A model generated the notes under the pieces. It did no database searches. It worked only from the letters and a program-made list of their open reading frames with translations, and was not told the origin of the DNA. Shown here piece by piece: positions 33,183 through 44,130 of a stretch of 64,000 nucleotides of DNA (positions within the stretch are counted from its first letter, which is position 1; every line of letters begins with the position of its first letter). This DNA comes from Buddleja alternifolia (lineage: Eukaryota > Streptophyta > Magnoliopsida > Lamiales > Scrophulariaceae). The stretch is from NCBI GenBank assembly GCA_019426215.1, contig CM033401.1:17489134-17553133 (forward strand), in the 5' to 3' direction. The position numbers and the translations under genes are program-made.

Positions 33183-33563
33183 GGGAAAATTGCATAAGAC
33201 CCCCCTATGATATGCGAAACCTGCGCTAAACTCCCCTGCGTTAATTTTTTTGTGAATCACCCCCATGTGTTATTTTCTATTCTACATGTTCCCCCTTTTT
33301 TGGTTTTTTTTTTTTGGTATTTTTTTTTCCGTCATAAGTGTCAATCCAAATGCATTTTTGCCCCAAACATGTTTATAATAGTTAAATAATTTAATTTGGG
33401 TTGGATCTAGAACATTTATGATGGAAAAAAACACAAAAAAAAATCAAAAAAGGAGGAATATGCAGAATAAAAATTAACACAATGGGGCGATTAGCAAAAA
33501 ATTAACACAAGGGAGTTTGGCGCAGGTTTTGCATATCACAGGGGGGTCTTATGCAATTATCCC
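33183..33563. mobile_element. MULE-type MITE, 381 bp
   Basis: Ends GGGAAAATTGCATAAGACC and (inverted) GGGATAATTGCATAAGACC, with inverted similarity continuing for over 60 bp. Perfect 9-bp target duplication TAAGAATAA at 33174-33182 and 33564-33572. No coding capacity. Nested in the solo LTR. Confidence 0.92.
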
Positions 33564-34074
33564 TAAGAATAAAGGGTTTATACTCGTATGGTATTCACGG
33601 CTTAAAAGGTTTGTAATGATTCTATTCATTCGTTCTCAATTGGGATACGATGTGGGCCACGAGACTGGTTAGGTGTTACCCACATCCTTTTAGCTTCCTT
33701 TCAATTTCCTTTTGAGACGAACCTAAACAGCCGCGCTTAAAGGAATTGCGAAGGAAAAATTATGGAGTAAGACTTGAGAGATTTTTCGGTATTTAATATC
33801 GCAATTAATTAATTAAGTAATTAAGTCATTGTATGATTTTATTAATTAGTTAAGTTAATATGTTAATTGATTTCTATATGAAATTAATTATAGAATTAAT
33901 TTGGATTAATTAGTTATTTAAATAATTTATTTATTAGATAAATAATATTAATTTAATAATTAAATTAAACCACAAAATTGGACTAAAGCCCGAGGGCTTA
34001 AAATTGCCCAAGTGGGCGTCCATCAAGGACGCCTGGAGCCTTAGTTAAATAGGTTTAATTATTTCCTTGTGCAG

Positions 34075-34082
34075 TATAAATA
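34075..34082 (+). promoter_or_regulatory. TATA box of the solo LTR
   Basis: TATAAATA in the context GCAGTATAAATAC within the LTR at 32371-34394. Confidence 0.45.
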
Positions 34083-35005
34083 CTACTAAGTGGAAATAAT
34101 TAACCTTAGCCTCATAATTGTCTTTCTCTCCAAGTCACAAAATTCCACCTCTTTCTCTATCTAGCCATCCATAGGGGAAGAAAAAGAAGGATTTTTCGCT
34201 CTCAATTCCAGCGTGGTGATTTAGAGGCAATGGCCGTTTCACTCCTTGGAAAAGGGGATCAAAAGCTGGTTCATAACTTTCAATAATACGATGAAAGGTA
34301 CGCGTTCTTTATCATGACTTGAATACATGAAATTGGAGATGAACCACCGTGGAATTTAATCTTTCCGTTGCGTTTTATATGTAAAAATCCAACATCTGCT
34401 TGATGGACCGAGATATTCTCACATGAACTCGTAAGTAAAAAAAAAAATGGGAAAACGAAACCACTTCGCAATCCCCAAATTGGATAAAACTTAATTTCTC
34501 TTTTTCAAATCATCTCTTCAACCATTGAGCTGCAAATCTTTCGTCTATAGCTTCAATTTTTCATCTCTTGAAACATTCAACCCAAAATCAAGACCTCTCC
34601 CATTTTGCCCAAAAATCTCAATTCAAACAAATCTTAATTTCTCCATTTTTTTTTCTCATTTCAATTCAGGCTCTTTTGGCTCGCGTGATACATAAATGAG
34701 TAAATGTGTTGAAATTTGCTGAAGTTACAAGACCTAATGTGTTTTTGTAAAACATATTGGACGTATATTGTCACACCACTTAGTTACAGGACTAAAAATG
34801 AACTTTTTTCATGAAACGGCTGGTGTGTCGATTAGGACGAAAGTTGGACTTTTGGTGTAGTTACAGAACTAAATTTGTTTAATCAAACTTGGAAGACTAA
34901 ATGTGTTCAAAATTGTTAAGTTACAAGAGTGAATGTGAATTTGGAAAAGATACTGGACGTATATTGTCTTGACCCTAAGTTCCAGGACTAAAAATAAAAA
35001 AATTC

Positions 35006-35592
35006 TCACGTGATAATGAATATAAACACCATGATATTAAATAGGATTCGAGTGTGAGTGTCAAGCAAAACACAAATTCTCCCTGAAAAAATTGGTCAAA
35101 ATGTTGAATGATGTGGATCATTAAATGGTTAATGACAAGGATTGGATTTTATTAATTAAAATAAACTAATTCATTTATAATCATTTTAGAATTATAAATC
35201 TATATAGAAGTTTATTCACAAATTCCCACATGCTATATATACAGGAGAAAAAAGAAATTTGAAAATCCTAAATTCTTGAAAAATATAGGATTGTGCCGTA
35301 ATTCAATTTTTAAAACAAGACTTCAATTAAAAGTTGAATTTAATGGGATGATTAAGAAAAGTTGCGATAGCAGAAAAAAATGAGAATTTACAAAAATGGT
35401 TCAATAATTTACTATCAATTAAACTGCAAAATTATAAGAATAAATAACTATGAAGAAAATCAATCAAAATCTAACAAATAAGAATGCAAGTAATTGTTGC
35501 AAGGATGAAGAAAAAAGAATTAATAATAAAGTAAATCATAGTTTTTCTTTTCTATTTGGATCTTTCTATTACATATGATATAAAATGGAGGG
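35006..35592. other. Unassigned AT-rich spacer
   Basis: No open frame of interest and no recognised element ends. Confidence 0.4.
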
Positions 35593-35862
35593 GGGGAATT
35601 TCACTTTTGGCCCAATATGCATTGGAATTTCAGTTGTACTTTTGGTTCCATAAGACTAAAAAAGTTCCATTTTTGGGTCCCAACCATCAAAAAATTTGAT
35701 GGACAAAAAAATTCACCGGAGATAACGATGCATGTATGACACTCGCCTTTTTCCATCAATTTTTTTACTGTTGGAACCAAAAGTGCAACTTTTTTGAGTC
35801 ATATGTGGCCAATAGTGAAACCGAAATGCCAATGGGACTAAATATTAAATGGGCGAATTCCT
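35593..35862. mobile_element. MITE-like inverted repeat, about 270 bp
   Basis: The left arm, with CACTTTTGGCCCAATATGC and ACTTTTGGTTCCA, pairs with the right arm (TGGAACCAAAAGTGCAAC and AATGCCAATGGGAC). Ends are approximate and no target duplication was identified. Confidence 0.5.
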
Positions 35863-36205
35863 ACAAAAGTATAAATGAGTTCTTCCCTATAATGGAGATT
35901 AAAAATCTTTTTAAGTGAAATATTATTATGTAAAAGAACAATATGTATAAGTAATTTGATTAAATTGTGTTGTTTTAATCAAGTTACAACGTACCATATA
36001 TTATTACTCCTTTGATCAATGTTCTTTGGTATAGTTTTTTTCAAGTTGGCTATTAAGTTAAATGTTCTTTATTTTTCTAAAAGTATAAACATAAAACAAA
36101 AGCTAGTATTTATGTTATTAAATAAACTAAATTTAAAAAATAATAATGTAAACTGATTAAATCAATATAAGACTGTAGATTAGAATAGTGGACACTTTAA
36201 TTTTA

Positions 36206-36667
36206 GGGAAAATTACATCAAGACCCACTGCTATAATAGGTAATTACACAAACTTACCTCTTATAATTGAAATTATAAATACCTAACCCATTATAATTAA
36301 AAATTACATTTACCCCCCTTGAAAACCCTCGGTCAATGGTCAAACAGTATTAAATGACATTTTGTCCTTCACTTAAATCATTAAAAATAAAAAGCTAGAA
36401 TAATATTTTTTATCTGAAGAGACAAGGTGATTTACGGCCATACCCCCTCTTATAATGTGTAATTATAACAAAACCCTCTTATTTTTTAAATTACCAACAG
36501 CCCCCTACAGGGGGCTAATTTTAAGGTTTTTAGGGGTTAAATTGTAAGATCTCAGGAAGTAAATGTAATTTTCAATTATAGTGGATTAAGTATTTGTAAT
36601 ATCAATTATAAAAGAGTATGTTTGTGTAATTACCTATTACAATAGAGGGTCCTGGTATAATTTTCCC
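36206..36667. mobile_element. MULE-type MITE, about 460 bp
   Basis: Ends GGGAAAATTACATCAAGACC and (inverted) GGGAAAATTATACCAGGACC. The inverted repeats extend past AATAGGTAATTACACAAAC on both sides, over 100 bp. A clear target duplication was not seen. No gene inside. Confidence 0.75.
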
Positions 36668-36797
36668 ATTTAATTGGGTATTTGGTTGAAGATTACCATC
36701 AAATAAAATATTCCATTAACATAATAAATTTTATAAATTGTAATTTTTTCTTATAACTATCAATTTTGTTTATTTATGTATGTCTATAGTTTATTGT

Positions 36798-37241
36798 CAC
36801 TACAAAAAAATAATACATCAATAACAAAATATCAAGTGGCAATGTCAAAATTGTCATTAATTGTAAATTTTTAGTGACAAGAATTTTTGTTTTGTCACAA
36901 GAATATATTTTACATATTTAATAGTGACAAGATTTGTATAGAAGTTGTCACTCTTGATAGTTAGTGACAAGGGAATTGTTGTCACTATTGACAATTAGTG
37001 ACACATTTTTAGTGATAACTTAATGACAACAATTATAGTTGTCACTCTATTTGTGCTGTCACTAAATTGTCACTATACATGTGTAATTAATTGTCAATAG
37101 TGGCAATTTTAGAGAAACTTTTGTCAATAAACATTCTTATAGTGGCAAAACAAACATTCTTGTCACTCATTCATTATATCTAGTGACAATTTTAATATTG
37201 TCACTTCAAATTTTGTCACTAGTATTACTTTTTGTTGTAGT
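36798..37241. mobile_element. CACTA-like non-autonomous element
   Basis: The left end is CACTACAAAAAAATAATAC and the right end is GTATTACTTTTTGTTGTAGT, an imperfect CACTA-type pair. TAGTGACAA or its complement TTGTCACTA, with close variants, occurs about a dozen times, like CACTA subterminal repeats. The 3-bp target duplication is not clear and the last base of the right end is altered. Confidence 0.6.
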
Positions 37242-38189
37242 TTATTATGTTATACGAAACCCCATACTAACAATTAAAACAAACATAATTTAACACGCAC
37301 AATGCGCATGCATTTTACTAGTATGAACAAGTGATCGACGGAAAACCACACATTCGCAACGCCGAATCAATTGGCTGCCGAACACCACTTCCCACTGTCA
37401 GAGCCTTAGAGGTTCAACTATTGTTGGCAACTTCCCTTCCAACTGTAAGTCAAAAATCAAGTGTTAATTGTTCTAAAATCATCTACCCGCAATGCACGTG
37501 CACCTAAATACTTAAATGTTAAAACTGAAAATAGAATGGATGCATTAAGATGTAGAGTGTGCAAACCATTTCTAGTTAATTTCAAATTTACAAGCATGTT
37601 TTATTATCCACTTTGTAATGAAAACACGTCAATCTTTATTTTTACATACTTGAAATCAAATTAAAAGGTAAGTGGCCTTTCTGATACCCCATTATAATTT
37701 TCTATTTAATCTCCTATCAAAAGACACAAATGAGTGACACTTGTTCGATGGACATAATGAGAAACTATTTGTGATGTGTCACTCATTCATGCCTTGCAAT
37801 AACAAACTTGTAATAGAAGATATCATTTGACACCATTCACCACCACTTTCATCCCTATTAACAAATGATAATTTTGATAAACTACAATTTTTCCGAAACT
37901 ATAACTCGTATATGTATCAAATATTTCCTAAATGATTTCAAGTAATACTTACCCGTCAACAATATCTAACAAATAAAACACCTGTTTTGCCATCAATGAA
38001 TTATTTATTCATAAGAAAAACAACAATATATTCTTATAATTTTTCTCACTAAATTCAAAATGCAACATGAATAAGAATTTTCCATCGTGGCCTAAATTGT
38101 TCTTAAACTTAAAAACAAACAGAGAAGCCTAGAGCCATAAGACCCTTCAAGAAATGTCGGGCCTTTCACACTGTTAAAATTCAGTTAGC
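37242..38189. other. Unassigned spacer
   Basis: No gene recognised. An 11-bp inverted pair ATGAGTGACAC and GTGTCACTCAT lies near 37730 and 37785. Confidence 0.4.
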
Positions 38190-38365
38190 CATAAGTTCAC
38201 ACTGAAAATGCAAGTTTCATCCTCTTGTATTGCATCAAACGCAGATCATACCTTTCACTGAGTCTTATCATTAGGCCCTTCATCAGAATCATATTCATTA
38301 TCAGAGTCAAATTTGCTGCTCTTCTGAGTCTTCTTTCCCTTCTGATGGTTTCTCGGGCTGTCGTC

Positions 38366-39607
38366 TGTTGTGAAGCAGAATTCAAGCAGGAAGAAAAGAA
38401 TCATATTTAGTTAATTATATTTTGTTATTATATTTCCTAGTTTGAGTCTTGTTAGTTTAGGAGTTTAGTTACTTGTTGATTAAGTTTTTTAGTTGCTTAA
38501 GGGTCAAGTTATTTCCTTTCTAGTAGGAGTCAGTAGCTTGCAGAGCAAGTTAGCTTATGCTTATAAATAGGGGTCTTCAGTGTTTATTTTATTTATTCAG
38601 TTTTGAATCAAGAAAAGTATTGGGACAAGATATTATTCTTGTAGGGCAAGATTTATTCTTGTAGGACTTTCGATTTATCGGAAGTATTTTTATTTATCAT
38701 TTTTTTGTTTCCATCAATTGGTCTGACCTGCCAGATTTAACCCCCGCCTAAGGATTATGGTTGAAACTCGTATCAGAGCGATTGAGAGTCGTCCTCGGAC
38801 TACGGATGAAATTCAAAGGCAGATGAAGAGTGACCTCACTGAGATACGGGCTATGATGTCTGAAGCACTGAATATGATGAGAATCCTCGCCGCCGCACAC
38901 ACGGGAACTGCCACAGTAGCCGCCACCTTACCGACTTGTGAATTGTCGGACACAACCCCACTGCAACTGCAGCAAACCCTAGATGCGTGTAACGAGACAG
39001 ATGTTATCACACCTTCTATCAATTATACCCCAACAGTCGCACCCCAAGCAACCGATCTCTCGAGCCTGCCCGATCCGCCCTGTTTGCCCGGACTGCCCGG
39101 TCTGGCTGTTCTGCCCGAATTGCCAAATCTGCCCGATCTTAAGGATAGTTTCATGGGTACTAATCTCATGGGTTGGCTAGCTTCCGCAGACCAGATTCCT
39201 GACACACCCGTGGAGTGGAAAGTGCAACTTCTTGTGACTACCACGGAAGGACCATTATTGGACTTGTTTCGTTGGTCACACCATCATAAGCCACACACTA
39301 ATTAGCTGAAATTTTTCCACGAACTCACTGTGCAAATTGATGATTGTTATTCGGGAAGCCCTTACCAGCATTAAGTTTTCTAGTTGCTTAAGGGTCAAGT
39401 TATTTCCTTTCTAGTAGGAGTCAGTAGCTTGCATAGCAAGTAAGCTTATGCTTATAAATAAGGGTCTTCAGTGTTTATTTTATTTATTCAGTTTTGAATC
39501 AAGAAAAGTATTGGGACAAGATATTATTCTTGTAGGGCAAGATTTATTCTTGTAGGACTTTCGATTTATCGAAAGTATTTTTATTTATCATTTTTTTGTT
39601 TCCATCA
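38366..39607 (+). mobile_element. Small gypsy-like LTR element, internally deleted and young-looking
   Basis: The 5' LTR is 38366-38716 (351 bp, TGTTGTGAAG to CCATCA). The 3' LTR is 39371-39607 and lacks about the first 114 bp. The overlapping 237 bp differ at only a handful of sites without indels. The target duplication TCGTC is at 38361-38365 and 39608-39612. Between them is a gag remnant only (38757-39305); pol is absent. Low LTR divergence suggests recent insertion. Confidence 0.85.
38757..39305 (+). CDS. gypsy gag N-terminal remnant
   Basis: A 182-residue frame from ATG 41 bp after the LTR. An N-terminal helix-rich part (MVETRIRAIESRPR, EIRAMMSEALNMM), a Pro/Leu-rich middle, then GWLASADQIPDT and TTEGPLLDLFRW, the conserved GWxxxAxQ and EGxALxWFxW elements of Ty3/gypsy gag. 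It stops at 39303-39305; the related reading continues (FFHELTVQ) but is soon cut by the truncated 3' LTR. About half the usual gag length. Confidence 0.7.
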   Translation: MVETRIRAIESRPRTTDEIQRQMKSDLTEIRAMMSEALNMMRILAAAHTGTATVAATLPTCELSDTTPLQLQQTLDACNETDVITPSINYTPTVAPQATDLSSLPDPPCLPGLPGLAVLPELPNLPDLKDSFMGTNLMGWLASADQIPDTPVEWKVQLLVTTTEGPLLDLFRWSHHHKPHTN

Positions 39608-39646
39608 TCGTCACAGCTATATTTATCAGAGTCCAACTCGACAAAG

Positions 39647-40212
39647 CTGCACGACCAGTTTGATATGTTTTTGTTTGGCCAACTATGAACAAACGGAACT
39701 TAAGTCTGTTCCTCTAGAGCCAAACAACTCTGCTGGGCCAAGCAAATTTGAAATCCACTCTCAAAATTTAACTATCAGACGTGACTATTATATAAGAATT
39801 TAGATGAAAATGCAAGGACTATCCTCTTCTATTCCACCGATCATAGTATCGAACACAACTCCATAAGAAAGAATTGAACAAGGCTCAGTTGCAGCTTTCT
39901 AACAATATGTTTAGTGCATTTTGAACACAATCAGCGGACTTTAAACTAAAACCATATTTGGATTAAGTTACGATAATGAGCAAACAGAATACACAAAAAC
40001 AAATGGACTAAACAACTTCATTCATTAAAATTATGACCATTCATAACCATGGTCTTGCAAAAGTTAAGGTCATAGTATAGTAGCATACTACATATCATTC
40101 GTCTTTTCAAAATGACCTACATATTTATCCATGCAAAAGAAGGGAGGCTGAAATGACCAAAGAGCATCTGGAATCCTCTTTGATGAACCATAAACAATTG
40201 TAGACCAAAATA
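39647..40212. other. Spacer between the split exon and the F-box gene end
   Basis: No open frame supported. Could be intron or intergenic sequence. Confidence 0.35.
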
Positions 40213-40300
40213 CTAATAATATTCGCCCTCACTAGAGTAACTTGAATAATTTGAATCAGACCTATCCCAAGACTCTGTGATTGTTACTTCAAGCTTCAAC
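40213..40300 (-). other. Possible terminal exon downstream of the F-box gene
   Basis: On the minus strand an acceptor-like GATTGCAG precedes LKLEVTITESW and a Ser/Tyr/acidic tail ending SSEGEYY and TAG (40213-40215). A second exon-like stretch, CKGDIPLAILATKGKHKR, lies around 40690-40625 with an acceptor-like ATATTCAG before it. These may be 3' exons of the F-box gene or of a neighbour. Phase joining to the F-box frame was not established. Confidence 0.3.
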
Positions 40301-40771
40301 CTGCAATCACAAAACCATACTCTGGTCATCTTATACACTAAAAGATGTTCACTATTCATTAATTATCCCCCTCTGTTCCATGCCAAAGCCTCCCACCAAC
40401 AAATAAATAACTCTTCAAAATCTTCATAGTCAAAGTTCAAACAAATATAAAACTGCAAACTGGATAAGCAAATCCTCAAAAACTCACTCATATTCCCCTC
40501 ATTTAACTTAGTAAAGATAGTTGTGACGACATAATAGTACTCAAATGTCTTGTCATACTTAGTAGAATTAATTTTGAAATATATATTCAGTAAAGTTCTC
40601 ATTCCTGAATCATTTTCACCTAGAATTCACGTTCTTTAACAAATCTTTTGTGTTTTCCTTTTGTAGCAAGAATCGCCAGTGGGATGTCACCCTTACAATC
40701 TGAATATTGAGTTAAATAGAATTCAATCAACATTTCAGATCATCAAAAATAAGAATATAGCTACCGTAATT

Positions 40772-41913
40772 TTACCTTTTAATGGCCCTCTTCTTCTTCA
40801 CTCCTTTCAGTGGCTTTGCACTAACACCTTCACCAGAACAAACATAATTTTCTAGTCGGAAAAGACTAGGCGACCAAATTTGACAACAAAAACTATCATT
40901 GAGGCCATCGATTCGAATCTTCTTTGCACAATTGTTATCAGTATCAAACCAGAAAAAGTCATAATCATGCTGAAAAAGAACATGCCTGTTGATCTTCGAA
41001 TATGTTATAGGCCTGAGGGTCCCATAAGCACCAACAATATCCATTTTTTCGAACGAAAATAACTTACTCCACGAGATGTTTCCTCCATCATCTTTCATCA
41101 TCCATCCATCCAACCGCTTTATCCAGTAGTCACAACTCAGAACCAAACATCCACCCAACACATCCAAATACATGTCCGAATCTATCATTGGTCCAGCGCA
41201 TACAGAGGGCAACGGCAACTGGCGATAACTTCAGTGCTTAGATCAAGCGCAATTATGAAATCCCATGACAACCAGTACAACGTATCATTCAAATAAACCC
41301 CCCGACTATTTCGACGAAAGTCACAAGGACAGTTCTTAATCCACTTCCAAGAATCATTTCTCAAGCTATAAATCAAAGTTTTGTAAACAAATTTCCTGTT
41401 AAGGTACATTTCATCGATTCTCACAACTTTGTAATCATCATCAACAGAATCATACCCAAGACCACTACCTATTAAGCGCAAATCAGCAAAATCTAATTCC
41501 GGCAACTCGTAGCACTCCTTAGTTAACGGGTTCCACAACACCCAGATCTTGTTTACATCATAGTGAGAAATGAGGATCAAACCATTGCATGATGCTACCG
41601 GCAGAGTAGGTATACGAGGCACGCCAGGGAGGATTAAATTCTTCACGGGTGTTGCCTCAATCGTTTGATTGCCATAATCAAAGTTAAGGGAGTGTAAAGG
41701 TAAAGAAAACAGGCGACCACCCGTTTGATTTCTGATGAGGAGGTGACCAGGGTTGGGGGATGAAGGCTGTTGAGTGATGTGGGATTTGATGAAGGCTGGA
41801 TCGTCGATGAGTCGGCTCCATGACTTGCAAACGCTCCTGAAGCGGAGCAGAGACTCGGCGGGAACTCGGCAGAGTATCTTGTCGAAGAGTTCTGAGGGAA
41901 TATCATCAGACAT
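40772..41913 (-). pseudogene. F-box protein with F-box-associated domain, one frameshift
   Basis: The start MSDDIPSELFDKILCRVPAE gives an F-box at residues 4-45, including SLLRFRSVCKSWSRLIDDP. An F-box-associated domain follows: ASCNGLILISHY, VLWNPLTKECYELP, GLGYDSVDDDYKVVRI and YSLRNDSWKWI. The frame stops at 41185 but the homologous reading continues one frame over from about 41225 (LPLPSVCAGP, WIKRLDGWMMKD, KINRHVLFQHDYD) to a stop at 40772. A single small indel near 41225 therefore breaks an otherwise intact gene of about 375 residues. Such proteins recruit substrates to SCF ubiquitin ligases. AAAAGGTAAAA at the second stop could be a splice donor. Sequencing error or recent pseudogenisation are both possible. 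Confidence 0.8.
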
Positions 41914-41974
41914 TTTCTAAGTGATATTAGTGAAGATGAGGAGGGCTGATAAAGTGAATGGGAGATTTTTGGGA

Positions 41975-41986
41975 TATATATATATA
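41975..41986 (-). promoter_or_regulatory. Likely TATA box of the F-box gene
   Basis: An alternating TATATATATATA tract lies 62-73 bp upstream of the F-box ATG on the minus strand, a normal distance for a plant gene with a short leader. It is also a simple repeat, so function is inferred. Confidence 0.4.
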
Positions 41987-42183
41987 GGGTTTCTGGTTTT
42001 CCTATAACTAACCCCATGATCGAAGTTTGATTTGGACTGAATTCTGCCAAGGTTTAAAACACTGCTTTTCTAATTTCCAAGGCACAGATTCCCGCCATTT
42101 CTTTCCAACTACTCCCTCCCAATTTCATCATCTTTTGCGATTTTCCGTTCCCAACATTTTAAATATTCGTGAAATTTTGAATA

Positions 42184-42602
42184 GCAAAAATTACATTTTT
42201 GATCTCATATGTTTGGTTTTTTTTTATTTTGGTCTCATTTAATACGATTCTTACATTATATTCTATAACTTTCAATTTTCTTACATTTGGTCTCATTGAA
42301 AGATTCCATCCAATATTTAACGGTTCCATTAGTCAATATTTTGATCAATTTTTTGAGGAGATTTTATACGTGAGTGACACGTGATATTGAATATAATTAG
42401 TGTGTGAGTGCATTCATATATGAATTTTGCCCAAAACATTCGGTCAAAATATTGATTAACGGAGTTGACCGTTAAGTATTGGACGAAATCCTTCCATGAA
42501 ACCAAATGTGGAAAATTATGAGATATAATGTGAGAATCTCGTAACAAATGAGACTAAAATTTAAAATAACTAAAGTTATGAGATCAAAAATGCAATTTTT
42601 CC
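42184..42602. mobile_element. MULE-type MITE, 419 bp
   Basis: Inverted ends GCAAAAATTACATTTTTGAT and GGAAAAATTGCATTTTTGAT, with similarity extending inward. Perfect 9-bp target duplication TTTTGAATA at 42175-42183 and 42603-42611. It lies 270 bp upstream of the F-box gene. Confidence 0.9.
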
Positions 42603-42802
42603 TTTTGAATATCATTCACGACGATTTATAAAAAATCACTTTATAATATGGGATATTTCGATTAAGCATACAATGATACAAGTAGAATACATTTTTTGAA
42701 GTATTTAAAATTTTAAAAAAGAATATTTTTTTGGTACATATGAAAAGAATTTAATGTTAATCCAAAAGTAGTACTAGATTCGAGGGAGTCAAACTCTCTC
42801 TT

Positions 42803-42949
42803 GGTTACCGAGATGTTAATATGGCGGTCGACAACCTAGCTAAACACGCTGCAACAATTCCTGATCTTCAAGCCTTTTGGAACACCTGCCCGAACTTTTT
42901 GGAAGATATTTTGTTTAATGACTTGTACCAGGACATGATCTGTTACTAG
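42803..42949 (+). pseudogene. LINE ORF2 tail (end of RNase H domain)
   Basis: The frame reads GYRDVNMAVDNLAKHAATIP and then about 29 further residues to TAG at 42947-42949. This matches the conserved end of plant L1-type RNase H (YREVNxAADxLAKxG). Immediately upstream sequence is unrelated, so it is a strongly 5'-truncated LINE, with a short AT-rich 3' tail up to about 43020. Confidence 0.65.
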
Positions 42950-43874
42950 AGAAAACTTTTGTAATCTCTCAGCTACATTAATATAATATAGTATGTTTGT
43001 GTGTTCAAAACAAAAGTAGGACTATTCTGTAAGTGTTGGATACAACCACTATGTATGGATTGGCGGGTGATACTCTAGGATACACGAATACTTATAAAAA
43101 TGATTCCGTGTAGTATAGTACTCGTACCGAATACGGATACAGGTGGGATACATACCGGATATGGTTTTGAAGTATCCAAAAATTAAAAAAAATAAAAAAA
43201 ATCGAATACGGTATCCGATACGGCAATTAGAAGTATCCGGGAAGTATCCGATACGGCAAGAGCATTTTTTGATATTATGAAATACTTTTTGGGTCAAAAC
43301 TCAAAATTCAAAGGTAAAAACTTATTACTATAATAATTTAACAAAAAAATCCACGATTTTAATTGGAAAAAAATAGAAACGAGAATGGAGAAAAAAAACC
43401 TCATCCGTCTTCTGCTCTGCAACTGCAATACCCAATATGCAATAGAAATTCGTCTTCGTCTTATAACTAGAGTATTCTGTCTTCTAAACTCCTTTCGAAT
43501 TCCACCATTCAGTTCTTCGAGAACTCTTTAAATAAGTTAATTAGGATTTTGAGATTTGTTTATAGTTTTCAATTTTGTTAAATATTTTGTTGTTGTGTTG
43601 AGTATAAACAATAAACACTCTTCTACATTTACTCTTTTAGTAATATGCAATAATATAGATTGAGGTTTGTATTTTTGTCTTATAATGTTGTTCGAGAAAA
43701 AGGTTGATAAAGTTTTAAAGCCACTTAATTGGTGTGTAGAATAAAGTTTCAATAGTTATGACTATCGATTATAGAAATTTTATACGTTCAGTAATTACTA
43801 ATTATTATAATAGCATTTTCATCTATAAGTATGAATGGTCATGTGACTTCATTTAGTGGATTGTAAAAAATTCA

Positions 43875-43878
<4 letters not shown>

Positions 43879-43911
<33 letters not shown>
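43879..43911. repeat. (TA)n microsatellite
   Basis: About 16 TA units inside the element at 43059-44169. Confidence 0.9.
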
Positions 43912-43913
<2 letters not shown>

Positions 43914-44040
43914 TCGTATCCCCGGCGTATCGTATTCTAAAATTTTGGAAAATCGCGTATCTCGTAGCCGTATTCGCCGTATCTGTATCCGTGTATCATA
44001 GGTGATACTTGATAACTCTCGAAAATCCAACTTTTAGATT

Positions 44041-44130
44041 ATATCCACCACACAATGTATTAAAACATGTGTGAGGTTCATAAAAAAAAATAAAAAAAAA
44101 TTATATTTTAATACCTTGTGTGGTGGATAT
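44041..44130. repeat. Hairpin inside the element at 43059-44169
   Basis: ATATCCACCACACAATGTAT (44041) pairs with the complement ending at 44130, a stem of about 25 bp with one mismatch region. A second palindrome, CCGGGAATTGAATTCCCGG, follows at 44134-44152. Confidence 0.75.

Larger units (their letters stand above)
32371..34394 (+). mobile_element. Solo LTR with a nested MITE
   Basis: It begins TGTTAGTGTTATAC, ends AATCCAACA and is flanked by TCTGC at 32366-32370 and 34395-34399. A TATAAATA box lies at 34075-34082, about 320 bp from the 3' end, as expected for a plus-oriented LTR. No internal region or second LTR is present, so it is most simply a recombination product. Without the inserted MITE and its duplicated target it is about 1.63 kb. 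Confidence 0.85.
32085..35005. mobile_element. Long-TIR (MULE-like) non-autonomous element hosting a solo LTR
   Basis: About 300 bp at the left (32085-32360) pairs in inverted orientation with about 34700-35000. Both arms repeat ATTTAGTCCTGTAA-like phrases, then a CAAATTACGTCC or CAATATACGTCC block. The solo LTR at 32371-34394 is inserted near the inner edge of the left arm. About 300 bp of remaining interior (34400-34700) has no recognised gene. Exact ends and target duplication were not resolved. Confidence 0.55.
38255..39646 (-). pseudogene. Acidic C-terminal coding segment of an unknown gene, split by an LTR element
   Basis: With the insertion at 38366-39607 and one TCGTC copy removed, the minus strand gives one open segment from a possible splice acceptor (CAG ending at 39647) to TGA at 38255-38257. 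It is rich in Asp, Ser and Lys, with SFVELDSDKYSCDD upstream of the break and KFDSDNEYDSDEGPNDK near the C terminus. I do not recognise the family. It may be a terminal exon of a gene lying to the right; an upstream exon could not be connected. The frame surviving across the insertion suggests it was coding when hit. Confidence 0.45.

Noticed and set aside
41643..42050. 135-residue minus frame at the F-box start
   Set aside because: Alternate frame of the F-box coding sequence and its leader.
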